Source: Chryseobacterium gleum
Lineage (GTDB): Bacteria > Bacteroidota > Bacteroidia > Flavobacteriales_D > Crocinitomicaceae
Length of the DNA stretch: 64,000 nt
NCBI GenBank assembly: GCA_945888625.1
Contig: CAMDAH010000002.1
Location: 124,001 to 188,000, forward strand
Direction: 5' to 3'
The notes beneath the pieces were generated by a model, which saw only the letters and a program-made list of their open reading frames with translations, was not told where the DNA came from and did not search any database. Shown here one piece after another: positions 1-9,500 of this stretch (position 1 is its first letter; every line of letters starts with the position of its first letter). Both the position numbers and the translations under genes were made by a program.

Positions 1-1
1 A

Positions 2-187
2 TATGAATGGGATACCTTCAAGTTTTTTCCTGCATTTTTGTTTGGTGGAGTAGAGGCCTTGAAAACATACGGACAGGTTTTTCCGCACCTGAAATTTTGT
101 CCCACCGGTGGACTTACCAAAGAATCGTATCTAGATTACTTAGCCTTGGAAAATGTTATTTCTGTGGGCGGTTCTTGGATAAAATAG
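2..187 (+). CDS. eda: KDPG/KHG aldolase, C-terminal fragment (5' cut by window edge)
   Basis: The open frame from base 2 gives the last 61 residues of a bifunctional 2-keto-3-deoxy-6-phosphogluconate / 4-hydroxy-2-oxoglutarate aldolase, which splits KDPG into pyruvate and glyceraldehyde-3-phosphate. The fragment contains KFFPA, whose lysine is the Schiff-base residue of the family, then CPTGG (phosphate-binding region) and the terminal VGGSW block. The ORF track reports only a different frame here (7..192), because this frame has no start codon inside the window. The rest of the gene and its neighbours lie upstream. It indicates Entner-Doudoroff or uronate catabolism next to this window. Confidence 0.9.
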   Translation, partial: YEWDTFKFFPAFLFGGVEALKTYGQVFPHLKFCPTGGLTKESYLDYLALENVISVGGSWIK

Positions 188-201
188 CTTGATGACCAAT
201 T

Positions 202-1047
202 TTATTTCGTCCTCTTTTGGCAGAGTGGGAACTGTAGTCCAAATACCACATTGAATTGTGTCCACCAAAAATGTTGCGATGCTCGATCTTCTTCGTGCAT
301 AGTGGTTCGAATGTCTGGCATGCTGATAAATCCACCTTTTAACTCACTTTGAATAATTAGGTACTTGAAAAATGTAAGGTGTAGAGCAGCCACACCACCA
401 AAACCAACACCTGATAAATGAAATTCATCGTATCGCGGATTATTTAACAAAGTGGTATTAGTTCTAGGGAGTAAAACCCCAATACCCAATCCTTCATTTA
501 CACTTAATTGAAAGTATTTCTTGTTGATTAATATGTCGGATCGCCTAAATTCGGAATTAAGGTAATTCAAGCCATCGGTATGTTCGAAAAGTAAAAAATT
601 GGGTTTGATAACAAATGATTGCTGGTCATAGACTCCATCGTATGCTGTTCCACTGTTCGAGATGTAACCGTCAATGGTGGAAACTTGATTTGTTTTCATC
701 ACGTATTTCATGTGGTCCGCTCCTAACGAAATTTGGTAATGTTCGTTGATGAAATATCCCATACGAAAGTTGTATTGGGGTATCGTAAATTTCGTAAAGC
801 CAAAATAAACCTTTGGATCAAAGGGTGATTGACGATCATTCGCAATCACATTACTTAAGGTGAAATTATAGTCTGAGCCCGAAAAGTTAATGTCGCTTTT
901 TGAGTAAGCGCCTCTGTTCCAACCCCAGTAAAAGTAAAAGGTTCCTTTCTCTCCCGGCACTTCTTTTTTAGGATAAACTATTTTCTGGGAAAATAAAAAT
1001 GATTGACCTAAGAGCAAAAATAAAGGCAGGATATATATAAATTTCAC
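202..1047 (-). CDS. outer-membrane beta-barrel protein, function unknown
   Basis: 281 residues starting at a GTG. Residues 1-20 form a signal peptide ending at FSQ. The rest is rich in alternating aromatic and polar residues typical of a small outer-membrane barrel (for example FYFYWGWNRGAYSKSDINF), and the protein ends in a strand followed by a short basic tail. No catalytic motif is visible. It converges on the eda fragment and stands alone. A -7-like TAATTTTA box lies only 4 nt upstream of the GTG, so the mRNA may be nearly leaderless. The barrel assignment rests on composition and signal peptide, not on a recognised family. Confidence 0.75.
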   Translation of the reverse strand: MKFIYILPLFLLLGQSFLFSQKIVYPKKEVPGEKGTFYFYWGWNRGAYSKSDINFSGSDYNFTLSNVIANDRQSPFDPKVYFGFTKFTIPQYNFRMGYFINEHYQISLGADHMKYVMKTNQVSTIDGYISNSGTAYDGVYDQQSFVIKPNFLLFEHTDGLNYLNSEFRRSDILINKKYFQLSVNEGLGIGVLLPRTNTTLLNNPRYDEFHLSGVGFGGVAALHLTFFKYLIIQSELKGGFISMPDIRTTMHEEDRASQHFWWTQFNVVFGLQFPLCQKRTK

Positions 1048-1051
1048 GAGG

Positions 1052-1059
1052 TAAAATTA
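1052..1059 (-). promoter_or_regulatory. candidate -7 promoter element of the barrel gene
   Basis: Reading the minus strand gives TAATTTTA, one mismatch from the Bacteroidota TAnnTTTG element, followed by 4 nt and then the GTG start at 1047. The transcription start would fall at or next to the start codon. Confidence 0.4.
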
Positions 1060-1119
1060 ATAAAATTCAAGGTGCTATTATTCTTTTATATTCTGATAAT
1101 TTTATAGTACATTTACACT

Positions 1120-1233
1120 ATGAAAATGACAATCTTTCTTTTTAGCGCTGCTTTAATGATTTCATTGTTATTTTCCTCCTGCTCCTCTAGTAAATCATGC
1201 ACTTGCGCTCAGGTTTTAGCTCAATATAAATAA
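1120..1233 (+). CDS. small lipoprotein (37 aa), too short for the ORF track
   Basis: ATG at 1120 opens a 37-residue frame starting MKMTIFLFSAALMISLLFSSC. A hydrophobic segment is followed by a lipobox-like FSSC, so the mature lipoprotein would be about 17 residues with further cysteines (SCTC). A TACATTTA box ends 4 nt before the ATG. The gene ends 15 nt upstream of the SPFH gene and may be co-transcribed with it. Signal peptide and promoter make it plausible as a real gene, but it is very short and I recognise no family. It could be an entericidin-like peptide, though similarity cannot be judged by eye. Confidence 0.5.
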   Translation: MKMTIFLFSAALMISLLFSSCSSSKSCTCAQVLAQYK

Positions 1234-1248
1234 ATAAACTAACTAATT

Positions 1249-2166
1249 ATGGGAACATTATACATTGTCTTGGGTATTATTGTAGTTGTTGTTTTTACTT
1301 CCTTCTTAACTGTTTCTCAAGGAAGTATTGCCGTGATCACACTTTTTGGAAAATATCAGCGTATTTTAATGCCGGGTTTACGTATGAAAATTCCATTTTT
1401 TGAAAAAATATACAGGCAAATTTCGGTTCAAAATCAAAGTATAGAAATGGAATTTCAAGCCATTACCATTGATCAAGCAAATGTATACTTTAAAAGTATG
1501 TTGCTTTACAGTGTGATGGACGAGCAAGAGGAAACCATCAAGAAAGTTGCGTTTAAATTTATTGGTAATAGGGATTTTATGCAAGCGCTAATTCGTACCA
1601 TCGAAGGTTCAATACGATCGTATGTAGCGAGCCAAAAACAAGCCGAAATACTCGGTTTACGTCATGAGTTAGTGGATAGTGTGAAAAATCAAATCGATAA
1701 TACTTTAGAAATGTGGGGTTACCATTTAATTGACCTTCAAATCAATGACATTACTTTTGATCAAGCGATTATTGAAAGCATGAGCAGAGTGGTTGCTTCA
1801 AACAACTTAAAAGCGGCAGCAGAAAATGAAGGTCAAGCGCTACTTATTACTAAAACGAAAGCAGCTGAAGCTGATGGAAATGCAATTAAAATTGCAGCAC
1901 TCGCCGAAAAAGAAGCGGCTATGTTGCGTGGTCAAGGGGTTGCTTTATTCCGTCAAGAGGTTGCAAAAGGAATGTCAGAAGCAGCGGAGCAAATGCAACA
2001 AGCAAATTTGGATACCAATGTGATTCTTTTTTCAATGTGGACAGAAGCAATAAAAAACTTTGCTGAATACGGAAAAGGAAATACCATTTTCTTAGATGGT
2101 AGTGCCGAAGGAATGCATAAAACAATGCAGCAAATTCAGGCGATGCTTAGTAAAGACAAAAAGTAA
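1249..2166 (+). CDS. SPFH/Band 7 (stomatin-like) membrane protein
   Basis: 305 residues. An N-terminal membrane anchor (about 1-22) is followed by a Band 7/PHB domain with the typical start GSIAVITLFGKYQRILMPGL and a strand-rich section to about residue 160. A long alanine/glutamate-rich helix follows (about 180-250: AAENEGQALLITKTKAAEA). This is the architecture of stomatin/prohibitin/HflK-like proteins, which form large membrane-associated rings and scaffold membrane microdomains or proteases. No partner NfeD or protease gene is adjacent. The secreted nuclease gene begins 21 nt downstream. Confidence 0.85.
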   Translation: MGTLYIVLGIIVVVVFTSFLTVSQGSIAVITLFGKYQRILMPGLRMKIPFFEKIYRQISVQNQSIEMEFQAITIDQANVYFKSMLLYSVMDEQEETIKKVAFKFIGNRDFMQALIRTIEGSIRSYVASQKQAEILGLRHELVDSVKNQIDNTLEMWGYHLIDLQINDITFDQAIIESMSRVVASNNLKAAAENEGQALLITKTKAAEADGNAIKIAALAEKEAAMLRGQGVALFRQEVAKGMSEAAEQMQQANLDTNVILFSMWTEAIKNFAEYGKGNTIFLDGSAEGMHKTMQQIQAMLSKDKK

Positions 2167-2187
2167 AAAACGAGTTCGTATCCAGTA

Positions 2188-3447
2188 ATGTTTCTGCGCT
2201 TAATTCTTATTCTCGTTTTACTAGCTAACTTAAGTGAAGCCTTTAGTCAAACTCCTTTGGAAATTAAAGAAGCGCAGTTAAGGGAAATTCAAACCAAAGA
2301 ACGCGCGATTTCGGATGAAATCGAGGCCTTAAAACTTCAAGATTGTGTTGTAAAATTAAATCAAATTGGTATTCCTCTTAGTCAGTCACCATTGGATATT
2401 GCCGAGCATTCAGCCATGATTCTTGGATTTGATTGTGATTCGAAATTAGCAGCTTGGTCATTCCACGTACTAAGTCCTGATGTTTTAGTTGGTGGTGTTT
2501 CGAGGACAAATGATTTCAGAAAGGATAGTTTAATCGAATGTGGAGATGGCATTGAGCAGGATTATTTCACAAAAAAACTGCAGGAGGATGGCACGTACAA
2601 ATTTGAAAATTTTGGGTTTGACCGCGGCCATTTAGCGCCATCTGCTGACTTTCGCTGGTCGCAAAAGGCCTTGAGTGAATCGTATTTTTATAGTAACATG
2701 ACGCCTCAACGACCAGGTTTTAATCGTGAATCGTGGGCTGAAGTGGAAGATTTAATGCGTCGAATAATCGCGAATACTCCAAAGCCCTATTATATTGTTA
2801 CTGGTCCTGTGTTGGAAAAAAGCCTTCCTAAAGTCGAAAAAGGCCAAAATCATTTGCCTATTCCAGCATTTCATTACAAAATTATCGCGGATGTAAGTGC
2901 TGAAAATCCGAAAGGGATGGCTTTTCTTATGCCGAATAAAAAATGCGATCTGCCACCAAGTGCCTACGTGGTTACCATTGATAGTATTGAAAAATTAACG
3001 GGGCTTGATTTTTTCTCTAAAATAGACGTCACAAACGCACAAAAAATAGAATCAAAAGCTGATTACTCTCTATGGAACGCGCAAACAAAAGAAGGCGATG
3101 TGGAACCGTTGTATGTTTTTGATCTACCCAAAGGGCATTTTAATACCGCTCAAGCACTTTCTAAAGTAGGCAGCAAAGTTTCAATTATTGGAAAGGTGGT
3201 GAGTGCTAAATTCGCAGCGAAATCGCAAGCTACATTTCTTAACCTAGATCAGTCCTTTCCGCACCAACTCTTCACCGTTACGATTTGGAAAGATGCTAGA
3301 CGAAATTTTAGCTATAAACCAGAAGATGATTTGAACGGAAAGTATATTGTCGTTACAGGTCTCGTGGAAATGGATAAAAATGGACTCCCGGTCATTAATG
3401 TGACCAACGAAAAACAAATTAAACTCTGGGAGGAAGAAGAGGAATAA
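2188..3447 (+). CDS. secreted DNA/RNA non-specific endonuclease with C-terminal OB-like domain
   Basis: 419 residues. A signal peptide (about 1-20, ending SEAFSQ) is followed by a short charged coiled coil (about 25-50). The NUC/Endonuclease_NS domain (about 70-280) has the signature DRGHLAPSADF, whose histidine is the general base of the betaβα-Me finger nucleases. SNMTPQ and a downstream asparagine region (FNRESWAEVE) supply the Mg2+ site. The C-terminal ~110 residues (VGSKVSIIGKVVSAKFAAKS onward) look like an OB-fold of the kind that binds nucleic acids. The product probably degrades extracellular DNA or RNA for nutrients. It follows the SPFH gene closely, without an obvious functional link. 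Confidence 0.88.
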   Translation: MFLRLILILVLLANLSEAFSQTPLEIKEAQLREIQTKERAISDEIEALKLQDCVVKLNQIGIPLSQSPLDIAEHSAMILGFDCDSKLAAWSFHVLSPDVLVGGVSRTNDFRKDSLIECGDGIEQDYFTKKLQEDGTYKFENFGFDRGHLAPSADFRWSQKALSESYFYSNMTPQRPGFNRESWAEVEDLMRRIIANTPKPYYIVTGPVLEKSLPKVEKGQNHLPIPAFHYKIIADVSAENPKGMAFLMPNKKCDLPPSAYVVTIDSIEKLTGLDFFSKIDVTNAQKIESKADYSLWNAQTKEGDVEPLYVFDLPKGHFNTAQALSKVGSKVSIIGKVVSAKFAAKSQATFLNLDQSFPHQLFTVTIWKDARRNFSYKPEDDLNGKYIVVTGLVEMDKNGLPVINVTNEKQIKLWEEEEE

Positions 3448-3498
3448 TCCACTCGTTTAAGGGAATTCAAACTGCTTAATTTATTTTTATTTTATTGT

Positions 3499-3516
3499 TT
3501 TAAACAATTGTTTAAA
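3499..3516. promoter_or_regulatory. 18-bp perfect palindrome, candidate TetR operator
   Basis: TTTAAACAATTGTTTAAA is its own reverse complement. It lies 35 nt upstream of the TetR start and just upstream of a -7 box. A further half-site, TGTTTAAA (3522-3529), overlaps that -7 box. This is the position expected for autoregulation of the efflux operon. Binding is inferred, not shown. Confidence 0.6.
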
Positions 3517-3525
3517 TTAAGTGTT

Positions 3526-3533
3526 TAAATTTG
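3526..3533 (+). promoter_or_regulatory. -7 promoter element of the efflux operon
   Basis: TAAATTTG matches the Bacteroidota TAnnTTTG consensus exactly and lies 17 nt before the regulator's ATG. No clear -33 TTG at ideal spacing is visible; the palindrome occupies that region. Confidence 0.6.
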
Positions 3534-3550
3534 TGTCCTAAATTGATTAA

Positions 3551-4174
3551 ATGTCATCTAGTTTATCCACTGAAGAGAAAATAAAAGCTGCTGCTAAGCA
3601 GGTTTTTATTTCGAAAGGTTTTTCGGGATGTACCTCGCGTGAGTTAGCGAAGGCATCCGGGATGAATGTGGCGCTTGTCAACTACTATTTCCGATCGAAA
3701 AATAAATTATTTCAGCTGATCTTTCAAACGGTCATGGAGGAGTTTTTTGAGTCGATGGTGAGTGTTTTTTCGTCGGATTTACCTTTAAAAGAAAAGCTAA
3801 AATTTCTAATTGAGCGTGAATATGCCTTTCTATCGAAACACCCTGAAATTCCACGCTTTATCATCAACGAATTATCTAGGAAGGATACCGATTTGATTGA
3901 GTTGACGCATGTTTTACCTGTGATTTACAATACCGGAGTCATTGAGCAGGCCATCGAAGCGCAGAAAAAAGGAGAAATGAGACAAGTGGATATGGTGGGT
4001 ATCACCTTATTGGTTGTTTCTAATTGTCAATATCCTTTTATGGCCAAACCGTTGATTAAAAACCTTCACAACCTAAGCGATGAGCAATACCAACAGCATA
4101 TTGAGTTGCATAAAGAAATGGTATCAGAAATGATTATCGGCTATTTATTTCCTCCCGCTTCAAAAACGATTTAA
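3551..4174 (+). CDS. TetR/AcrR family repressor of the RND efflux operon
   Basis: 207 residues. The N-terminal TetR helix-turn-helix (about 8-55) reads TSRELAKASGMNVALVNYYF followed by RSKNKLF, the usual end of the recognition helix. The C-terminal helical domain should bind an inducing ligand and form the dimer. It is the first gene of a run with tolC-, hlyD- and acrB-type genes, with only 9 nt to the next. With the palindrome at the promoter this indicates a self-repressing regulator that de-represses the pump when its ligand binds. The inducer cannot be told from sequence. Confidence 0.9.
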   Translation: MSSSLSTEEKIKAAAKQVFISKGFSGCTSRELAKASGMNVALVNYYFRSKNKLFQLIFQTVMEEFFESMVSVFSSDLPLKEKLKFLIEREYAFLSKHPEIPRFIINELSRKDTDLIELTHVLPVIYNTGVIEQAIEAQKKGEMRQVDMVGITLLVVSNCQYPFMAKPLIKNLHNLSDEQYQQHIELHKEMVSEMIIGYLFPPASKTI

Positions 4175-4183
4175 AAATAAAAT

Positions 4184-5482
4184 ATGAAATATAACTTCCT
4201 TATTACCGCAGTATTTTTAAGTTCATTTAGTTTCTTTTCTCAAGTGCTAGATTTAGCTACTTGTTTGAAAATGGCAGATACAGCCAATACCAACATTCGT
4301 AATGCTCGATTAGATATCGATATGAATGCGATTCAGAAAAAAGTGTATTTAGCGTCTCGACTTCCAAAACTTACAGCAACAGGCGATTACAGATATAATG
4401 CGATTATCGCTGGGCAGGTTGTTCCTGGTGAATTTTTTGGTGGTCCTCCCGGTACGTACTCAACAGTACAGTTTGGCGTCCCTTATAATCTTTCAAATAG
4501 CATTCAGCTTACGCAAATTCTGTATAATCCTCAATTAAATTATGGATTTGCGGCTTTAGATATTAATCAAAAAATTGTGGCGGCACAGGAGCGTTTGATG
4601 CAGCAGGACATTAAACAACAGGTGTCAAGCACTTATTTTAACCTTCAAGCGATTGTAAAACAGCTGGAATTCGTTGAATCGAATATCGCTAACCTAACTA
4701 AATTAATTGCCAACCTTCAAAAATCGTATGAATTAGGTTTGGTCATTGAAACGGAGGTGGATAAATTAAAAATTAGCCGTTTAACACTTCTTAACACTAA
4801 ACTTTCAACCGAAGCGACAAAAACTCAATTAAGTTCTTTACTAAAGATACTTATCGGTATTAATTCGGATGGCGAATTAAGCTTAGTAAGCGATGAGATG
4901 ATGGAAAACACCATCTTAGTGGATCAAAACAATATCAATCATCCGGAGCTTGAATTAATGGCAGCACAGAAAGAAATGAACGCGGAAGAAAGAAAGGGGA
5001 CAAAGATGGCCTATTTGCCAAGCCTTTCATTTTATGCTTCGTACAATTACGCATACAACATTAAGCCAAAAGATGATTTCCGAACCGGGATTAATTCTGC
5101 TTTTCTCGGTTTGCATTTAGATTGGACCCTTTTCGATGGTTTCGAAAAATACAACAAGCAAAAAATGAATGCCTTGAATAAGGATAAACTTGATAATCAG
5201 GAAGCGTTGTTGAAAAAGCAATTAGCGCTTCTTAGTGAAACCGCAAAAAATCAAATTGATGTGCAGGCGAGTTCACTGGAGACGGCCAAAGAGCAATTGG
5301 GCCTTGCCAATAAAGTGTATGTGCAAACACAAGCTCAATTTACTGCTGGAACAATTAGCAGCAACGAGTTGATACAAGCGGATAATGCGCTGCAGCAAGC
5401 CCAAACAAATGTAGTGGCGGCTTACATTCAGTTAAGACAAGCAGAATTAGCTTATTTGAGATCAATAGGCAGTATTAAATAA
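4184..5482 (+). CDS. TolC-family outer-membrane efflux channel
   Basis: 432 residues with a signal peptide (ending SFFSQ) and two OEP repeats rich in long coiled-coil helices (for example the stretches around residues 140-200 and 330-420). Conserved features include a leading LDLATCLKMADTANTNIRNA-like segment and the C-terminal LRQAELAYLRSIGSIK end. The trimer would form the outer-membrane barrel and periplasmic tunnel of the tripartite pump encoded by the next two genes. It begins 9 nt after the regulator and ends 32 nt before the adaptor gene. Confidence 0.92.
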   Translation: MKYNFLITAVFLSSFSFFSQVLDLATCLKMADTANTNIRNARLDIDMNAIQKKVYLASRLPKLTATGDYRYNAIIAGQVVPGEFFGGPPGTYSTVQFGVPYNLSNSIQLTQILYNPQLNYGFAALDINQKIVAAQERLMQQDIKQQVSSTYFNLQAIVKQLEFVESNIANLTKLIANLQKSYELGLVIETEVDKLKISRLTLLNTKLSTEATKTQLSSLLKILIGINSDGELSLVSDEMMENTILVDQNNINHPELELMAAQKEMNAEERKGTKMAYLPSLSFYASYNYAYNIKPKDDFRTGINSAFLGLHLDWTLFDGFEKYNKQKMNALNKDKLDNQEALLKKQLALLSETAKNQIDVQASSLETAKEQLGLANKVYVQTQAQFTAGTISSNELIQADNALQQAQTNVVAAYIQLRQAELAYLRSIGSIK

Positions 5483-5514
5483 ATGGAATTGATTAATTAA
5501 AATTAAAGTTTAAC

Positions 5515-6570
5515 ATGAATAAAAGAGTCATCACAGTTAGTATCATTTGCATTGTTCTTATTTCCCTTACCGTTTTTCAATTAATGAAAAATAAAAATAA
5601 GATTGCTAAAGAAATTTACGTTCACGACACATCAACCCCAATTTTGGTAGAAGACGGACGTGCTGAAGTTCATACTTTCGACAGTCAGTTTTCGTTTCTA
5701 GGGACTTTCGAACCTAACCGAATCAATCTGATAGGTTCAGAGGGACAAGGGAAAATAATAAGCCTTAACGTGCAAGAAGGTCAGTTGATAAACCAGGGAG
5801 CAATCTTGTTGCAGTTAGATAATGAAATGCTGCAGTATCAACTTGAAAATTTGGATGTTTCTATCGAAAGTCAGTCCAATGATTTGGAACGCCTTACTGC
5901 TTTGGCAAAATCTGAAGCAGTACCGGCAGTGCAATTGGAAAAAGCAAAATTGGCATTAAAATCTTCTCAAATTCAACGAAAGCAAGTGTTAAAACAATTA
6001 AGTGGAAATGTATTGAAAGCTCCATTTTCAGGCGTTGTTACTAAGAAACTAGTCGATTTAGGTTCGGTGGTCGGTATAGGAACACCTGTTTTTGAAATCA
6101 CCGATATTTCTCAATTAAAATTAACGGTAAGTGTACCAGAAAGAGACATTCAAAATTTTGTGCTTAATCAGCAAGTCTCGGTTAATGTGGATGTTTTTCC
6201 AGGAAAAAGTTTTTCAGGTAAGGTATCACTGATTGGTATTCAAGCGGATAAGATGCATAATTTTAAAGTGCAAGTATTGGTTGCTAATGCCAAAAAAGAA
6301 TTGCGATCAGGAATGTTCGCTACTACCAGTTTATTATCTTCGAATAGCGTAACGGTCTTATCTGTTCCACGCAAGGCTTTGGTTGGTTCTACTAAAAATC
6401 CTGCAGTGTACCTTATCAAAAATGGAAAAGCAACGCTCACTTATTTTACTGCAGGAACCTCAGATGGTGATTATATCGAAGTCATCAATGGCCTAACGAA
6501 AGATGATCGCATCATCCTTAAAGGTCAGGTTAATTTAACGGCTGGATCTCCAGTTAAAACATTGAAATAA
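5515..6570 (+). CDS. RND efflux periplasmic adaptor (membrane fusion protein)
   Basis: 351 residues: one N-terminal membrane segment (about 5-23), then a biotinyl-lipoyl-like half (IISLNVQEGQLINQGAILLQ), a short alpha-hairpin (about 110-155), the second lipoyl half (LKAPFSGVVTKKLVDLGSVV) and a beta-barrel domain ending in a membrane-proximal region. This is the HlyD/AcrA arrangement; the protein bridges the inner-membrane pump and the outer-membrane channel. It lies between the channel and pump genes, 8 nt before the pump. Confidence 0.92.
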   Translation: MNKRVITVSIICIVLISLTVFQLMKNKNKIAKEIYVHDTSTPILVEDGRAEVHTFDSQFSFLGTFEPNRINLIGSEGQGKIISLNVQEGQLINQGAILLQLDNEMLQYQLENLDVSIESQSNDLERLTALAKSEAVPAVQLEKAKLALKSSQIQRKQVLKQLSGNVLKAPFSGVVTKKLVDLGSVVGIGTPVFEITDISQLKLTVSVPERDIQNFVLNQQVSVNVDVFPGKSFSGKVSLIGIQADKMHNFKVQVLVANAKKELRSGMFATTSLLSSNSVTVLSVPRKALVGSTKNPAVYLIKNGKATLTYFTAGTSDGDYIEVINGLTKDDRIILKGQVNLTAGSPVKTLK

Positions 6571-6578
6571 CACCTAAA

Positions 6579-9500
6579 ATGACATTAACAGAATTATCGA
6601 TAAAAAGACCGTCTTTTATAATTGTCCTCTTTACCATTCTAATTGGTGGTGGAATTTTGTGTTATAAGCAGTTAAGTTATGAATTACTGCCTGATTTTTC
6701 TCCGCCAGTATTGATGATTACCACCACTTACCCTGGGGCGTCTCCTAAAACCGTTGAAAATCAAGTGTCTAAGCCACTCGAAGATGCCTTAAGTGGATTG
6801 GAAAATATTGCAGAGGTAACCTCTTTCTCCTTGGATAATGCATCCGTGGTATTGCTTGAATTTACAGCATCTGCAAACATGGATAAGTCAATTCAGGATG
6901 CCCAACGAAAAATAAATAACGTCGAAAATAAGTTACCTGATGGCGCCTTTAAGCCAGTTATTACTAAAATAGAACCGAATGCTTCGCCTGTCCTTCAAGC
7001 AACTGTGGTAGCTACTAAAACTACCGATAGGGAATTGATGGCTCTTATGGAAGATCAAATTCTACCGCAAATTAAGCAGACAAAAGGGGTAGCGCAAATT
7101 CAGATGATTGGGGGTGAAAATCGTGCCTTTAGAATTAATGTCGATAATGATAAATTGAAAATAATGGGGCTGTCCTTATCTTCCATTAATCAAGCCATTG
7201 CGGGAGCTAACGTAGAATTTCCGACCGGAAAGGTTAACAATGATAATGACCAATTTACCGTTCGTCTTTCGGGGAAGTTTATTTCTATTGATCAATTGGA
7301 AAATCTTATCATTTTTTCATCTAGTTCTTCCTCCATTCGCTTAAAGGATGTGGCTGAGGTGCTTGATTCGGAAATTGATAAATCAACGATTTGTCGCTTA
7401 AATGGGGTGAACGGTATTGGGCTCCGAATTAGTAAACAAAGTGATGCCAATGCGGTGAATATGGCGAACGCAACCAAAGAAAAACTGAAAGCCATAGAAG
7501 AAAAATATAAAAATATTGGTCTTCGTTTTACCATAGCGACTGATACCTCCATTCCTACTTTAGAATCTGTTGATGCGGTAATTCATGATTTAGAAATTGC
7601 TATTTTTCTTGTTGCACTCGTTATGCTCTTGTTTTTACATACGCTGCGAAACGCAATCATTGTTCTTATTTCTATTCCAGCGTCGTTAATTTCAACCTTC
7701 ATTGTGATGTACCTGCTGGGTTATACCCTAAACCTCATGACACTTTTAGCCATGTCTTTAGTCATTGGTATTTTGGTGGATGATTCGATCGTGGTTCTCG
7801 AAAATATCTACCGGCATTTGAAGATGGGCAAAGATAAGAGAACAGCTGCTTTAGATGGTCGAAATGAAATTGGTTTTACGGCACTTGCTATTACCTTGGT
7901 TGATGTAGTAGTTTTCTCTCCAGTTGTTTTCATTGATGGTATTATTGCCGATATTCTTCGTCAGTTTTCTGTGGTAGTAGTGGTATCTACGCTCATGTCT
8001 TTACTCGTTTGTTTTACTTTAACCCCTTGGTTGGCATCACGCATGGCAAAGGATATTACTTTAAATCCAAAAAATTGGTTTCATGCGATCTTGGCTTGGT
8101 TTGAAAGAAGAGTTCTCGCTTTTACCGATGCTTATGTTGCGCTAGTGGCTTGGTCCTTAAAACATAAAATAATCATGGGTTCAGCAATTTTACTCATTTT
8201 TATTGCGAGTTTCGGAACGATGGCCCTGGGAATTGTCGGTCAAGAATTTGTTGCTCAAGGTGATCAGGGGAAATTTATGCTTAAGCTGAAATACGATAAA
8301 AGCACTACGTTTAAGGAAAATAATGCGACAACACTCCAAATTGAACAGCTCATTCTGGACCAAAAAGACATGGTGGATATTGTGTTTGCTAATATTGGCG
8401 GCCCAAGTTCTGGCATGGGAGCAGCGGCTTTTGGAGTTGAAAATAAATCAGAGTTGACGGTTAAACTCAAAAAAGACAAACATTTAACGTATCCGACAAT
8501 TCCTTACATGAATAAAATCCGTAAGAAAATTGAAGATAAATTTCCGGGAATTCAGGTCAAGGCCATTAATATGGGAATGATTGAATCGGAGGAGGCGCCT
8601 ATTGAAATATTTTTATCTTCTGATGACAGTGAATTATTGATGAAAGAAGCAAGACGGATAAAAGGCGTTTTACTAGCCATGAAAGGGGCAAAAGACCCCG
8701 TTATTTCAACAGATGATATTACCTCAGAAATTAAGATTGAACTCGATCGCGAAAAAATGGGCCAATTAGGATTGCCAATTGCGGTTGTTGGTATGCAGTT
8801 GCAAAATGGACTAACCGGGAATGATGACGCACAATTCGATGTCAATGGCGAGGAATATGCAATAAAAGTGATGCTAGATAAAGCCAATCGAGAAAATATC
8901 GACGATTTAAAGCAAATTCCTTTTACTGCAACTGATGGAAAACAAGTTCTTTTAGGTGAGTTTGCCACGCTCTCAATTGATAAAGCAAATGGAAGTTTAG
9001 AGCGAAAAAACCGAATTGCAAGTACTACGATTCGTTGTTATGTATTAGGTACTGCCGCAGGGAATGTTGCCAGCGGATTAGATAAATATTTAGAGAAATC
9101 ACCCTTGGATAAAAATGTAAGAATGTTATGGGGGGGAGAAGTTAAGCGACAGAAAGAATCCGTTGGCTCACTCGGTACTGCTATGGGAATTGGTCTCATC
9201 TTAGTGTATTTAATTATGGTTGTTCTTTATGATAATTATGTTTATCCATTCGTTGTCCTTTTTTCCATTCTTGTTGCGCTTGTGGGAGCTATTCTTGCCT
9301 TGAATCTCTCAGCTTCCAGTATGGGGATTTTCACCATGCTTGGCATGTTAATGCTACTTGGTTTAGTCGCCAAGAATGCCATCCTTATTGTTGATTTTAC
9401 TAATAAACTTAAAGAAGATGGGAAATCAACGTATATGGCCCTACTAACAGCTGTTCGGGAGCGAATGCGTCCAATTTTAATGACCACTATTGCCATGGTG

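Noticed and set aside
7-192. 61-aa ORF in the track at the window start
   Set aside because: It is a shifted frame over the KDPG aldolase C-terminus, which is recognised in the frame from base 2.
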